Made by a program: the position numbers and the translations under genes. Below the pieces are notes generated by a model. That model made no database searches. It was not told the DNA's origin and saw only the letters and a program-made list of their open reading frames with translations. This document shows positions 1 to 12,358 of a stretch of 64,000 nucleotides of DNA, piece by piece (the first letter of the stretch is position 1; each line of letters begins with the position of its first letter). The stretch spans positions 6,262,001 to 6,326,000 of the forward strand of contig JASJZH010000005.1 of assembly GCA_037178975.1 (NCBI GenBank), in the 5' to 3' direction. This DNA is from Oscheius tipulae. Taxonomy: Eukaryota; Nematoda; Chromadorea; Rhabditida; Rhabditidae.

Positions 1-324
1 GGGGACGATCTTGATTATGCGGGTACGGATCTTCTTGTTCCCGAGATGAAGATTCCTTTGGGTCTTCAGACTCGACAGCTGCACGATTTGCTCGAAGATG
101 ATTGAAAGATGAACTACTTCCATCGCCGGATTCCAAGAGGTCTGATCGAGTTCGTTGATCGGATTGGCGCCTCCCTCGTTCGTCTTGTTCTGGTAGTTTC
201 GGATCTTCACCTTCCCTCTTCTTCTTCATTTCGGACGACTGGCCTCGTTGAAGCCTCCATAGTCCAATAGCTGTTTGATCCGCTCTTTGTCTTCTACTAG
301 AAGTAGAGACGGCGAGTAGAACCT
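1..324 (-). CDS. Possible partial exon of an unidentified charged protein (runs off left edge)
   Basis: Read leftward on the minus strand, one frame stays open for roughly 108 codons from an AG acceptor-like site near 324 to the window edge. It encodes a polar protein rich in Ser, Glu, Arg, Asp and Gln with no hydrophobic segment. I recognise no domain. A different minus frame starts with ATG near 341 and reads about 37 codons (MSSIGRFYSPSLLLVEDKER...) before a stop, so the exon structure is unresolved. On the plus strand, bases 1-105 are also open and end in TGA, so a plus-strand C-terminus is an alternative. The call rests only on an open frame at a contig edge and is weak. Confidence 0.3.
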
Positions 325-753
325 ACCGATAGAAGACATCCGAAGCTGCAGTGCTCGAGCAGCAGACGACGGCAAACTAATTTGCTTTCCAAGTTTACAA
401 AGTCTAAAAGTAAAGTTTTACTTCTGTTTGTAATTTACCAAGTCCCAAACAATTTGGAGTTTGGTATTCGATTAAGAAGCGAGAAGTATTATCAGACAGA
501 TAATCTAGAGAACGATCTGCCGAAGTTCTGTTCTCTTCTTTGTTTATTTTCAACCCGTCGCGTCTCGTCTATTTACTGTTTCTACACCTTCTCGTAGCAT
601 ATTTCGATCTGTTCCACTTACAACTACTACTAGGGAATGATTTATTAGCTTCATCTAGGCATCAACAGTTCTAGATTCTCATCCGACGCTCTCGAAAACT
701 GGCTCTGAAAACAATCTTTCTTTGAGCATTTCACTAAAACACTTGCCTACGCG

Positions 754-1677
754 TTAGATAGAGTCTGAGCTGACACTGGAAGACATTTCGGTAGTCGAGG
801 TAGATATGTCTGTGGTAGATGACATCCTACTCAAATCCGATCCTAAAAGGTAACACGACGCATCGGTCACGGAAGAAGCTATTGACTCGTCCGTCGTGGT
901 CGAGATTTCGCTAGTAGATGATTCTTCTGAGCTGGTGGACATATCCGAATTGGACCCATTTGATGCATCAGTACTGGTCCCAGACAGATGAGACGTGTTT
1001 TCACTATCAGGGTAGAGAGTCTCTTCGGATACTCGACTGGATGGTGGAGATACTCTTCCAAGGAGACCAGTTGGTAACTGACCAGAGCCGAACATTTCAG
1101 GTTCGGTCACTGTAATCGGAAGAAGTGAAAGTGGATTCTCTTCCGTATTCGAGACTGGAACTGTAGATAGGGAAGGAGCTACGATAACTTCTAGTCCAGT
1201 CGGAGTCGTGAGGAATGAAGTTCTGGATACAGATGGTGATAGAATCAGATAAGAGCTGTGGGCCATGTCATGAGCGGGATACTCTGGAAAATAGTCAGTA
1301 AGATACGATAACTTGTGCAAAATAACAGACCTCGAAAGAATGATGGCACACAAACAAACAAGAAGTAGTAAGGAGACAAGGTGAGACACTGGTCGAATCA
1401 ATAGCAAGGAGAGCTTTGCCAAATCCCTGTGGTCTTCCAAAAATAGCCTCCAGGTACTCGTCATAACTCCTATTCTCGGTCTCGATTGTTTCCTGTCCCT
1501 CCCAAGCCCATACGTCTTATGTCTTCCTGTGCTCATTATGCAGCTTACGAGCTTTTCCCCTCCTTCTTCTTCCAGTATTGTCCACGAGGCCCCCGGCCAC
1601 ACTAATCCGATGACGTGATGTGCTATAGTGGCAATTAGGTAAAAGGCGCTCGGCAGCAGCCACCAAGCCAAAGTCAC
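754..1677 (-). CDS. Hypothetical Ser/Thr-rich membrane protein
   Basis: This is a single uninterrupted frame of 307 codons, unusually long for this window unless it is coding. The N-terminus has a hydrophobic stretch at about residues 5-27 (WWLLPSAFYLIA...), and a second lies at about 95-117 (VSHLVSLLLLVCLCAIIL). From about residue 150 the protein is dominated by Ser and Thr, ending in a region of nearly pure S/T/E/D, which is typical of O-glycosylated or disordered tails. This suggests a two-pass membrane protein, or a signal peptide plus one membrane segment, with a mucin-like tail. I do not recognise the family. I tested a possible 47-nt intron in the middle, but it leads to an early stop, so I keep the unspliced reading. 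It could also be the 5' part of a longer gene continuing leftward. Confidence 0.5.
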   Translation of the reverse strand: MTLAWWLLPSAFYLIATIAHHVIGLVWPGASWTILEEEGGEKLVSCIMSTGRHKTYGLGRDRKQSRPRIGVMTSTWRLFLEDHRDLAKLSLLLIRPVSHLVSLLLLVCLCAIILSRSVILHKLSYLTDYFPEYPAHDMAHSSYLILSPSVSRTSFLTTPTGLEVIVAPSLSTVPVSNTEENPLSLLPITVTEPEMFGSGQLPTGLLGRVSPPSSRVSEETLYPDSENTSHLSGTSTDASNGSNSDMSTSSEESSTSEISTTTDESIASSVTDASCYLLGSDLSRMSSTTDISTSTTEMSSSVSSDSI

Positions 1678-3480
1678 TTTTGCTACCTTTCTTGAATTTT
1701 TCTTTGAATTTATGCGAGTTGGTTACTGTGGTCTAAAACCTTGGTCAGCTGTCTAAGATGAGTTCTTTTTTGTTTCTCTGCTTGATAAGCTCTACGAAAG
1801 ATACAGTATCACCCAAGTATAAGAGAACCAGCGAGATAAAGACTCGGAACGACTCATTCCTTTGATGACTCATGACTCTCTTTTGTTTCTCTTGAAACGT
1901 GACATCAAACTAGTAGAAGGTAATTAGCTCCGCCCGTAACATGAATAAGTCATCGAGGCAACGAGCAATTAAGTAATTGCGCCGGACGGATGCAGAAGAT
2001 CTTTGTTCCCTTCCGATTCTCAAAATTTGAATGGAGATGAAAGGGGAATTTAGGCTAATCCGTGAGATGGGTAAAGAGATTATAGACAGAGTATTAGGTA
2101 TGCCTGAAAGAGCATTTCCTACCTGGAATAAGCGATTAGCGTGTCTGGAACCAAAGAGTTCTTTGATCTCTCTGTCTCACTATCTGTAGGTCTCTCTTCT
2201 TGGCTTGTCTGTCTCTCTTCGTCTTACAGTACAGAGCCCCTCCTCCCAAGTTCTGTTGCTATTTATCTGAATCAACATGCCCACGCGACTAATTGCGGCT
2301 GGACCACCTGTCCGCCGCCGGTGGAAAGTGAGTCGAATGCCCGAGCCTACTAGTATAGCTCTTTGTCGGCATTTATCCGCGTTGACACTCTGCCTTGGGG
2401 AAGAGTATCGATTCTAGGAGGCGGAGACTAGCCTTCTCTCTTTGGCCACCAGCACGACCACAGTCCAACCTAGGCCAAAGCCTTATGGTTGTCTCCGAAT
2501 AATCCAGATGGGTCTCTACGCCTTTTTTCCCAATGTTCCCTCCCGCGACATTTTGTCTCTCATTCGTTTGTTTACCCACTGTTTGCGTCTCCTCCCATTT
2601 AAGGCAAACAGCCCTCAGGCGTAATGAAGCTTATCCCATTCATTTCGAATTTCAAGCTCAACAGTCGAAGACTTTGGTTTCTTGATGAGTCGCCTCTTTG
2701 ACGTAGAGGCTTTTGTTTTGAGAAGCTACAGCTCCAAGGAGACGCCTGACAGGACTTGCCTTTACGATTAGGGAAACAATCCGCCATTTTCAAGGCAGAA
2801 TAGCGCGTTTTCGGTCTCCATTTTGGAGTAGGTAGCTTGGTAGTTCTTTCTCATACTGTCCCGTTAGCTTCCGTAGTGGGCACCGCCAAAAGTTTGGACA
2901 AGCTTAGGAAACAGAAAATCAAGAATAAATTGGAGTCTTCGGAATAGTCGAATTTTTCGTAGGACTGGTATCCCTAAAACTTCCTGCTTTTTCTTCTTTC
3001 TTTTTACTGTCGAAAGAATGACCAGAATGTTTGTTCTTTCCTTCTGTCAAAGGGACCGTTAGAATTGCCATTTGCTCTCTCAAAGATAATACGGCTGCAT
3101 TGGTGCTTACCATTTTTCAAGAAACATCTGCTCAATGCATCATAGCATGAATCATATTGCGCCCGATCTTAGACATCCGGTTTGGTGATTCATACTTTGA
3201 TTTGGTTCTTATCCATTGTAGATCTTTCGGAATTGCCCCGCTTTGTTTATAGTTTCTAGGAGGAAAAAAGCCGCTAACGCTTATCTTCCTTTCTCTCCGA
3301 TGCTGTCTGCTTCTTTTTTAATGTTTTTGCCAAACTTTTCTTTGGTTCTCTTCCAACATCAAGCCTCCAGCAAGTCTTTTCTCTCGAGCCTGACTTCAAA
3401 ATAGCTGAGCCTCTCTTATTCGCATTGAGATATTCATTGCCCTCCGGAAATCTGAAAAAAAAACGTCCCCTAACTCTTTT
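1678..3480. other. Intergenic stretch, no gene recognised
   Basis: Only short, overlapping open frames without recognisable domains are present. The stretch is T/C-rich on the plus strand. It probably contains the promoter and one or more 5' exons of the downstream GPCR, whose N-terminal exon I could not identify. Confidence 0.5.
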
Positions 3481-3587
3481 GAACAGCCTTCCTCTTCCTT
3501 CTTCCCTCCAAGAACACCAAATCTATTGCCTCTAGAATCAGCCGGAGTTCCGGTACGGGCTGCGAGGCTCCATGTCCCGAGGGGCAA

Positions 3588-6500
3588 ATGTGGGACCTGA
3601 TCGACGGCGGATCGCTCACCGAAGCAGTACTCTGGAGGGCGTCCGTCATTCTTGCCGTCGAGGTAATCATTTCTCTTCTTTTTGGAAGAGAGAATTTGCA
3701 GATTCTTCTTCTGGGAACCTCCGCCCTCAACATTTTTGTCATCCGAAGCAGTACCGAGCTCTACGACGTCATAGGATGCTATCTTGTAAGTACTATTGAC
3801 TACTATGAATAAGCCATGAGGAACAATTAGCCTGGATCAAGTGTCCCTTGTCTCTCTTGTCCTAAGAAAATAAATCGCCCCGTCTGCCATTTCTCTTTCT
3901 CTCCAGAAGGTTGAATAATGAGAAGAAGGGCAGCTTTCACTCTTCGTGTTTTGACGCGTAATTAAGGAGGTCAAAAGAGGAAGAGAGAGGCACTCTTTGG
4001 TCCCCGAAAGGGAATCTTTTGTTCTCTTGTGGAAGTCGGAACGCTAATAAGGAAAGAGCAGGGGCACGTGAAGAGGAGACATGAATCTGGGATCAGTAGA
4101 GCTCTACTCAAGGATGTTCTTTTAAGCTGGAGCTGTGAGGTTGATCAGGTCTCGAGCCATAATCTGTTCTGCCTCTTCTCAATAGTTTCATTTCTAGATA
4201 TCCCTGTCAGTGGCAGATCTCCTAGCAGCCTTGACCATCGTCCCGCTGAGTCTCTACTCCACTCTAAATAGGAACTTTAAGCTTATGGGTAAGTAGTTTT
4301 CCCTCCTCATTTCACTTTGTCGCAATTTCAGGTGACAATTCTCTTCTGTGTAAATCAACCTCCTACCTACAAATCGCCTTGTTTTGCTCAACAGTCTACA
4401 CCTTTGCCTGGATATGCATCGATCGGTCAGTTCCCTGGTTTTCTTAGCTTCTGGGCCTTTTCTCACAAGGATTAGGAAATCTCAGCCATGGCCGGAGGGT
4501 CCGAACTGCATATATTCATAAAGAAAAGTCAGGGAGAGCTCACATTGCTCCATTTTGGACCGGCGGCGCACGAGCGTAAGGGGAGATGTCTCTCCCCTCG
4601 ACACGGAACATAATTAACGAGCACTCTTAATGGCTAACGAGAGAGAAAGCATGTTGACTAATGACCAGCAGTTTGGATGCAAATTGAGGCCCGTGGACCA
4701 AAAAAGGACTATTGATAGAAGGTGGTTAGTTGTAAGCTGGAGGTTGGGATAAGAGTACTAAAGAACTTAGGCTCTCGAATACTGTACGAGTGTATTATCA
4801 TTTGTCTTCAAACTCGTTCTTCAGCATAGATACTTTCTATATTTTTTTGAGTTTTTATTCGAACCGGTCACTGATAAGTATAAAATCTAGGCGAGACGAG
4901 CTGTTGGTTAGGTCTCGAGGACCCAGGAACTTTACTTCAAGGGCCTTCTGTCCATTTGTTTTGACCTTTTTTGTATCAGCGTCGTCCGTTTCCCACTCCT
5001 CCCTCTTCCATATCCTAATTCAATATCCACGCTGACCAGAGCATATGGAACCGGTCTCCAAAATTGCATTTGGCATTCATGGAAATGTGCGCGACTCCGA
5101 TTGCAGGAAGCAGAATTGCCAGTGTCTCTCTCCTACTAACACAAATCAGCCTTATGGTGGCCCGTATACAAAAGAGATAGAGGCCATTAAAATTCAATTT
5201 CACACCTTCTCTTTCCAATTAAGAGCCACAAGAAAGAGTAACCATCAGAGAGTGCCTGCAGGGCAAAAAAGGTTAACTAAGCCGTTGGAAAATATCTGCT
5301 ATTTCCTATTCCGAAAATGGAACCAATCTCTATCTTTAGAAGGAGTGTAGGTGGCTGACGAGCATTTTTGAACAGTCACGTCTGTAGCCATGGTTTCTTT
5401 TCGGATTTGGAGTGGAGACAGAAACAATGGAATCTGGGGGATCAGAAGAGTCCATTAAAATGAGAAGGAGGGACGTGAGAGAGCGGGTAGCACGGTTCTG
5501 GTACAGTTTCGCTTTGTGACTCAGGTGTTAGACCAGATAGAAGAAACATCACTGGCCGAGCCTGCTAGCGGTAGCGTTCTGACCCGGAGTTCATGGTTCT
5601 AAATGTTGCTAACCCCTCGTCCAGAGGACACCAACACATCAAGCAGAAACAGTTTTCATCATCTGAGTTTCAGTTACGCTGCCATGATGAAGCCATCCCG
5701 TTATGCTGATCAGTCTCTCACTCGCTGCAAATGCTGGATTGTCTTTAGCTGGATCACCTCTCTGCTACTATGTAGTCCCATAGTCGTCGCCCAAATGCAG
5801 GTCAGTCACTCAACTCAAAGAGGTACTGGAGAAACGAAATGCTAAAGGTCGGAAGCTAAATGTTCGTCTCCGGGGAGAGAGTCAAGGGGGGTGACGTCAG
5901 TCTCAGAGAGAGGGGATCGATTCGCTCCGCTACATGTATTAGCGAATTGCCTGTGAGACAAAGCGGCCCGGATATGGACCACCGGCCCTTTTGGGAAGAG
6001 GAACAAGACGGGCATTCGGGAAGAAGGGGAATTGTTTTTTGAGCCTGGGAACACGAAATAGAGGAAAAGCTTCCAGGTGATCTTTCTCGAGGACGTCCAA
6101 CTTTGTGTTCTGGACTGGTCAGCTACAACTGCCTACAGCATTACCTTGTTGGTTCTCGTCTTTTTACCAACGCTGGCCACAGTGTCAAATACGGGTTACA
6201 AGATCATCAGCGCTATGAGGAACAAGGAAGAGGTGGGCATTTACATTTGATTGTTTTTTTATTTGATTGCTTTTTTTAACTTTCTGCTACACTGTAGTCC
6301 TGAATACAGGTTTGTCTTTTCACCTCGATGGTTGCGAAAAGAAATGCTAGGTCAGAGCTGTGGATTCCAAGACCTCTCTTCACTCGTCGCTTAACGCTGT
6401 CCTTCTGTTTCTCATTCATTACCAGGCCCAGTTCATAGTTACCTCTTGTCCGGACAGTTTTCGAGCTACTAGAGTTCTCATATGGTTCATCAGATCGCTC

Positions 6501-7408
6501 ATTTACAGAGGGCAAGACTGTCTTTTCCATAAATTGAGTTCATCCGAGACCAGATCTGACTAGCTCAAATGACACCCATTTCTGATACTCCCCTCTATTC
6601 TCCCTGGAGGATTGACCCAACGTGATGCGTGGTGACTGGTAGCAGAGGCCAATTACGCTACCAGGGACGGGTATCTTCAGCCCCATTTTGCCACCCCAAA
6701 ATATGATTAGGAGCTAGATTTCTAGTCGAGGGATTGACAAAGAGTGGTACTATGTTTCAGCTGGAGGACAGCCAACGTCTGGTCATCGAGACTGATCCCA
6801 ACTTTCAACTGTCGATGTTTCTCATGCTCACCTTCGTCGCCTCATGGATTCCAATCTTGATAATCAAGATTTGGGAGTATCTAACACCGCCTGAGCCCGA
6901 CAGCGACATATCAATTGTGAGTATCTTGTTGTTTAGACGAGGACATAGGGAGTAAGCAGACGAGAAAGGGAATCTTTCTTTACTAAAGCGCAATGGTGTC
7001 CGTCTGTGTTATGGTATCCGGAAAATTGCATGTCAACACTAATACCCAAAAACGCTGACAAGTCATTTGATGTCAAGAGACAAGGGAACAAGCCCGCCTG
7101 TTATTAATTTTAAGCCAAGAATAAATGGGCTGCGAAGCTGCTGTCGGCAGCCGATAGGGACAGAAAGCATCGATAAGTTGTTGGATGTGCACGAGATCTC
7201 AAACTGTTGTTCAGACATTTGAGACATGTCTTGACTCTTATTATTTCAGATCACGTTCGTGTGTACGTGGATAGCAGTTGTCGGTCCGTCCTCCAAGTTC
7301 GTCATCTACATGACATTCAATCGTTCCTTTCGAGCCAGCTTCTTCAGTTGTTTTGGCTGTTGTGTGAGTTCTCGACGGAGTGAATACCGCGACATTGGCT
7401 ATCTCTGA
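3588..7408 (+). CDS. Orphan class A (rhodopsin-family) G-protein coupled receptor
   Basis: Seven exons join in frame to a seven-helix receptor of at least 326 aa: 3588-3785, 4198-4288, 4332-4425, 5674-5800, 6077-6232, 6761-6916 and 7250-7408. TM1 is at about residues 11-35. TM2 carries the SVADLLAAL motif. TM3 begins after the conserved Cys (CKSTSYLQ) and ends in WICIDRYAAMMKP, the DRY-type motif. TM4 contains [15 protein letters not shown]5 follows a Cys-containing loop (VQLCVLDW), TM6 is [13 protein letters not shown] with the conserved Pro, and TM7 is [18 protein letters not shown]. The tail is short and has a CFGCC palmitoylation-type cluster. Residue 3.32 is Gln rather than Asp, which argues against an amine ligand. 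The ligand is unknown. The first exon is open upstream of the chosen ATG back to about 3483 with a Cys pair (GCEAPCPEG), so an upstream N-terminal exon probably exists and the true start is uncertain. Confidence 0.85.
6981..7165 (+). repeat. Dispersed repeat, copy 1
   Basis: The segment shares long blocks with 12359-12580: TACTAAAGCGCAATGGTGTC, then GCATGTCAACACTAATAC, then a block containing TAAGCCAA and GGGCTGCGAAG, then GTCGGCAGC. The copies differ by insertions, deletions and substitutions. It lies inside the sixth intron of the GPCR. No open frame or inverted ends are obvious, so it is probably a decayed non-autonomous element. Confidence 0.7.
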
Positions 7409-8578
7409 CCCTTCCAAAGGATCCTCTCAATTCAACTAACCGGGTAACTGTTCCGAGCGAAAACTAGGTCGATTCAATTGTATCCCCCTCCCCCAAACGG
7501 TATTGCTCATTTGTAAGATAAAGAATAGACAGAATTGTATAAAGTAATAATGGTTTTCTAGATTTTATGACTTATGAACAAGTGTCCTTATTTATGGAAA
7601 ACTCGAAGAAACCCTCCTCCTACCCAACACTGCTTGTCAAACACATTCCCAGTATGACTTTCTTCCCATTTCAACTCAACCATTGTTGTGTTTTTCAGAG
7701 ATTATGAAATATTTATTTTCCATTGTTTCGAAAAAAAGTTTCTATTGGAAGAACGCTCGAGCAAGATTGACAATAGCATGCAATACACGATCTTCTTCGA
7801 TCCGGAGAGAATAATGCATTTTTCTCTTACCTCCTCTACAGAACGGATATGAAAGCAGTTAAATCTCATACTTTCCCTTATAAGCATCCCTACTACTATC
7901 CCCTTATTGTCAGGAGCTGTATAGATATAGACATGAAACCGACGAGAAAGCGAGTTTCTGGATGGATCCCAAAGTAGCGACCACGAAATTGGCGGTCGTC
8001 AGACTACATCTCTGCTTGCCGAAGACTTCGGCTCTTCAACTGGAACTCCTAGTCGCGGCCACAGTTGGCGAACAAGTGTCCTGCTTTTACCAGCTAATAA
8101 TTTGAGTATTGCATCGATTTCTAACATTTCTACAGTCATGGGTAAGGACGACACCCAACCGAAAGAAGCAATAGGCTTCGATTTAAGTTTGGTGTAGCCA
8201 GTCACCTCTTCCACAAAGTTGTCGATCCATCACGAATATGTGTCGATTATTTACAATCATATTTATCCATTTACAGGTTCGCATGGACTTTAGGAAAGAG
8301 GCTTGCAGCTGGAATGGCTAAACGCCATTATTGTAAGCGAAACCACCTATCGCTAATATTGTAGTAGAGAGAAAGTCTTGTAGATATATAAAGGAATCCA
8401 TTGCTGAAGCTGATCAACAAAAGTTTTTATTCACTGTTTGAACGCCTTAAAACTCGTCGCTTCGGTCTGAAAACATTACGTACTACACATTGCGTATTTT
8501 TCGCCGGGCGCCAATAAACTTCTCTTTCTAGTTCTCCTTAGTATTCAATCTAAAATATAAGCCCCAGTTCAGACAAGA
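7409..8578. other. Intergenic stretch between GPCR and JTB homologue
   Basis: AT-rich sequence with short open frames on the minus strand only (7702-7887, 7999-8214). I see no splice-compatible exon chain or RNA gene. It presumably holds the GPCR 3' UTR and the JTB promoter. Confidence 0.5.
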
Positions 8579-9198
8579 ATGATCGATTACTGTACTTCGA
8601 ACAGGATATTCAGCTTCATACTCGCCCTGATTGGATTCTCCGTGCTGATCTTCTTCGTGGAAGAATACGCAGAAAGCGACGAGCCGAATGAAATGAAATT
8701 CAAAAAATATCAATCCAAAGGTAGGTTTAATTTTCTATTTTTAATACGAACGTGAAACTAACCGGTTTCTTCCAGAAGAAGTACAAAAGCACGTAGCACA
8801 TTCATCTAACGACTGTTGGCTAAAAGAGTCGTTCACTTTCGTCCAGACCTGCGAACCATGCTCTGATTTTGAAATCAATGCCATCAAAGCAAGTTAGTCG
8901 AGTTGTTCTTTCATCTTTTTATTCTGAACTGTTCCAGAGCACTGTCTCCCAACAGGGTTTTATGACAAACTGAACTGTAGTAAGTCAGGAGTCCTAGCTT
9001 GGAAGCCGTGCATGTCGAGGAGTCGTGGTGATAAGGTAGGACAGGGTTTATATTTGAACTCAAGAGTTTTAGAACCTGTTCTGGTGGTTCTTTATTATTA
9101 ATTTTATCTTAATGGTCATCAGCACTATCGTGGCTGTAAAGAGGAAGGAGTTCTTGGGACGGAATGCGTACATGAGAGTACAGCAACAGTTCGAATAG
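8579..9198 (+). CDS. jtb: JTB family protein (jumping translocation breakpoint homologue)
   Basis: Four exons (8579-8720, 8776-8892, 8938-9035, 9073-9198) join to a 160-aa single-pass membrane protein. No single frame covers it. The N-terminus has a signal-like hydrophobic stretch at about residues 9-27 (IFSFILALIGFSVLIFF). The extracellular part has the JTB Cys pattern: CWLKESF, then TCEPCSDF, then HCLPTGF, then LNCSKSG and KPCMSR. A transmembrane helix follows directly after FWW (about residues 120-143), and the short cytosolic tail is basic (KRKEF...MRVQQQFE). In vertebrates JTB is a mitochondrial or plasma-membrane linked protein implicated in cytokinesis and growth control; the worm role is not known to me. 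Length and topology match the family (about 146 aa in human). The assignment rests on Cys spacing and topology. Confidence 0.82.
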
Positions 9199-9639
9199 GT
9201 CGGTCTATATACTGAGCCAATATGTTTATCCAAAAAAGTTTCAGAACATGAATTTACGGGACTGTTTTATTGTTCAGTTACTAACATCGGAACAACATCT
9301 GTGATACACATACTTATTCGGGTACTGCATAAAGCTTTTTACTTTTATTCCTTTTTAACCCTTAAGCCATTTCCATAGCTCGCTTACCACCAATTGATCG
9401 ACACGGCGACGATCCTTTTCGATCTGAAAACTGGCTAATCTGAGCAATCAAAACCTATCGTTACCTCTGACAGGAAACGGGCACACTTCCGCATACCATG
9501 CTTGGTCATCGTGAATTCTCCACATTCTGAAGATTGCTGGCCCCTTGAACCAGAAGGTGATCTTACGAAAAGGGAAGGTCCAGAAGTTGAAGAGTGAAGT
9601 GGCGATGATTTTGCATTCCTGTGCATTAAACTTCAGTAC

Positions 9640-10290
9640 TGAAGCGTCCCTTTGCTGTGGAAGGGGCAGTTCTACGGAACTTGAAAGTTCGTAGAATCAT
9701 GATGCAGCAGATCAGTGTCAGGAAGATTCTAGAACCAGCACTTGTAACTCGGCCGTTTGATACGCGGTGTTCGTCTTCTTGCCAGTATAATGTTTTTGGC
9801 GTTCTTCAACATACACAGCAGGAATGGCTCTAATGAAAAACTTGGTCACCAGATTCTCACAACCGTCCACAGTACATTCATGCTGTGGTGGACATCGCCA
9901 GTAGAGACTGGTCGGCTCAAACCCGGAAGTAAGGTTGAGCGAAACCATTGATTAACTGTTTGTGAGAAGCTCACATTTTCATAGCCAAGATAGCTTCGAT
10001 TTCGGTGGAACACGGTACTGATTGTGGTTTCCACCGGCCTCATCCTCATTCCAGAAGTAGGACCCCTTCTCCATTGTGAAGGTGTCTCCCGAGTCAATGT
10101 TCTTCTCCAAAGCTTGATAGAGGACGTTTATATTTTCCAGAAGATGTTCAACTTTTAGACCACTGAAAATTTGGAATAACACTACAATAGAATACACTCG
10201 ATCTCGTAGCATCTTGGAGCAGAATGAGAGGTTTGAGGGCGGAGTTCCCACTCACAGATCGTTAAGCATAATTGTTTATGAACTTTCTGA
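9640..10290 (-). CDS. Unresolved coding-like region on the minus strand
   Basis: Several overlapping minus frames look protein-like but I could not chain them. A short first exon near 10265-10278 (ATG CTT AAC GAT CT) followed by GTGAGT and an acceptor before 10158 gives an acidic stretch (LLENINVLYQALEKNIDSG). Further left, one frame gives a Cys-rich stretch (CPPQHECTVDGCENLV). Another gives a membrane-helix-like end (RIFLTLICCIMILR) with a basic tail, stopping near 9640. A small membrane protein with a Cys-rich ectodomain is possible, as is a gene relic with frameshifts. No family is recognised. Confidence 0.3.
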
Positions 10291-10516
10291 GAAAACTGAT
10301 AATTATAGACTCAATCACGCTATGAAAACAAAAGTCGTGGGTGAGAACGCGATTGTAAATGAGTCTGGGCTGAATTTTGCCTGAACTGAGTGAGGTAACA
10401 AACTATAGTTATTGATGGAAATGAGGAATCGTCACTGTTTTTTTTTCGCACCCAAACAAAAAACCGTTGTTTAGCTTTCCAAAATTGTTATTTATGTTAT
10501 AAGATTTTAGATGTAT

Positions 10517-12210
10517 TTAAGACTTTTGATCTTCGCCCTGCCGCTCCCAGTAGCCGAGTTGCGACTTTTGTTGAGCAGTTGCTATCCTTCCTAAAGCATC
10601 CAAATCAGACTTTTCCAGCCGTCGACATGCCTTCTTTTCCCTTTGTCTCCACAACTTCTGGACTGACTTTTTCTGTTTCCTCAGCTCCTTTTCGTCGCCG
10701 GTCATCTTCTGTCGATCCTTCTCGTCGTAGATCTCGCCGATAATCTCTTCTAGAAGATCCTCCAGAGTCACAATGCCGGTCGGCACGTTCTTCATTTCGC
10801 TGTGGATGAACTCGGTCACGATGACCATTGTGGCATTGTTGCGAAGCGTCATCATGAGCTGTGGGACAGGCGTCTCCCCGGGAACGAAGCGACAAGAGCT
10901 CTCGCGTGGCCAAAGCTGCAGAATTGTGTCGACGGTGATGAATTCCGACTCGTCCAGCAGCAGGAGATCCTTCACGTTGAGCACTCCGATTATCTGAAAA
11001 TTTATGATGACCCTCCCAACAAAAAAGTGAACTCACATTGCTCTGATCGCCCCCCTTGCAGACAGGCATTCGCGTGTGTCCCATTTTGGCCGTCATCCTG
11101 AGATTGTTGTTGATAATGTCCTGATCGCTGAGCATTTTGACCTGTGACAGTGGCGTCATCACATCCTTGGCCCGCTTCTTGCGCAGCTCCAGCGTATTGT
11201 TGGCAATCATGGCCATCTTGTCCTTGCGGCCGGCAAAGCGAACAATTTCACGAACAGTAGCTGATTTGGTTTTCTCCGAACCGACCAGGGCGTTGAGGGC
11301 CCAGCTGAGAGGTTTCGATATAGGCCACATAAGAAAGGTGAAAAAGTGCATGACCATTTTGAGCTTGGAGCCAATTTGAAGTGCGTACTTGGTGCAGATG
11401 ATCTGGGGAGCGATTTCGCCAAAGACCAGAAGGACGACAGTGGGACCGCCGACGAGCACAATCTTTTTGAGCCATCCCAACATGTCAATTTCGTCTGTCA
11501 ATCGACCGAAGACGAGAGTGGAGATGATGTTGACCAGATTATTGCCCAGAATGATGGTACAGATCATGAGATTCGTGTCCTGTCGAATCGGGATGATGTC
11601 TTCGGCGCATTTTCGCAGTTTCGGATCGTCGTCGTAATTCTTGATCATCTCGAGAGTCTCGACATCAAGGGAGAGAAGAGCCAGATTGAGCCCACTGAAC
11701 AGGAAGCTGAGACATATGCAGACCACATAGGCTATGATGTACAACTTTTGGTTGTCTGAAAGATGGGATTGGAGTTCCGAAAGAAAGACAGAAACTTACT
11801 GTCGGAAGGGTCGAACAAGATCGCTCTGTGGTATACCTTGTGAGCTAGCGGTATTGTGCAGACGAAAAGAGTCATCGGCTCAGTCGGTAATGGATCTAAT
11901 GGCTGAATCTTGATGTCAATCCAATTTGAAGACCGACTCCCAATTTGAGTCTCCATGATCTCCTTTCGACAGTTCTCCTCCTCACTCAGAAAAACCGTCT
12001 CGATTTGACTGGCCTCGTCGAAAAAGATGGCCAAATTACGAGTGCTGCTGTTCACTTTGAGGTAGTTAAGATAGGCCGGCGAGTGGTCCGCTGCTCCCCA
12101 AAACTCGGGCTCGCTACTGACGGTAAAATGCCTGAATTCAGTTCTCTACCAAGGTAGAGTAGGAATAATTACAACAATAGAAGTAGAATAAGACAGCCAC
12201 ATAATTGCAT
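10517..12210 (-). CDS. CNNM-type magnesium/metal transporter, short form (DUF21 plus CBS pair)
   Basis: Four exons (12210-12173, 12131-11800, 11755-11037, 10993-10517) join to 521 aa. The 38-nt first exon encodes a signal peptide (MQLCGCLILLLLL). Next comes a luminal domain of about 115 aa, then the DUF21 membrane domain (about residues 125-300) with helices such as AYVVCICLSFLFSGLNLALL and the conserved GEIAPQIICTKYAL. A CBS pair follows at about 310-470 (DVMTPLSQVKML ... TGIVTLEDLLEEIIGEIYDE). CNNM proteins move Mg2+ across the basolateral or plasma membrane. Animal CNNMs normally continue into a cyclic-nucleotide-binding-like (CNBH) domain. Here the protein stops about 50 aa after the CBS pair in a Lys/Arg/Gln-rich tail. 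It is divergently arranged with the CAP gene, starts 630 bp apart. Confidence 0.88.
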
Positions 12211-12358
12211 AGCTTCTGGAATACTGAGTCTTTTACAGTTTTTATCCTCTTTCTAATTACAGCAGTTTTTCAAGTTTGGAAGTTTCTAAAAGTTTGCAGA
12301 AAGTTTGTAATTTTTGCGACGAAAAAATATCGTTGAGAGTATTTCTAAATGTCTCTCT

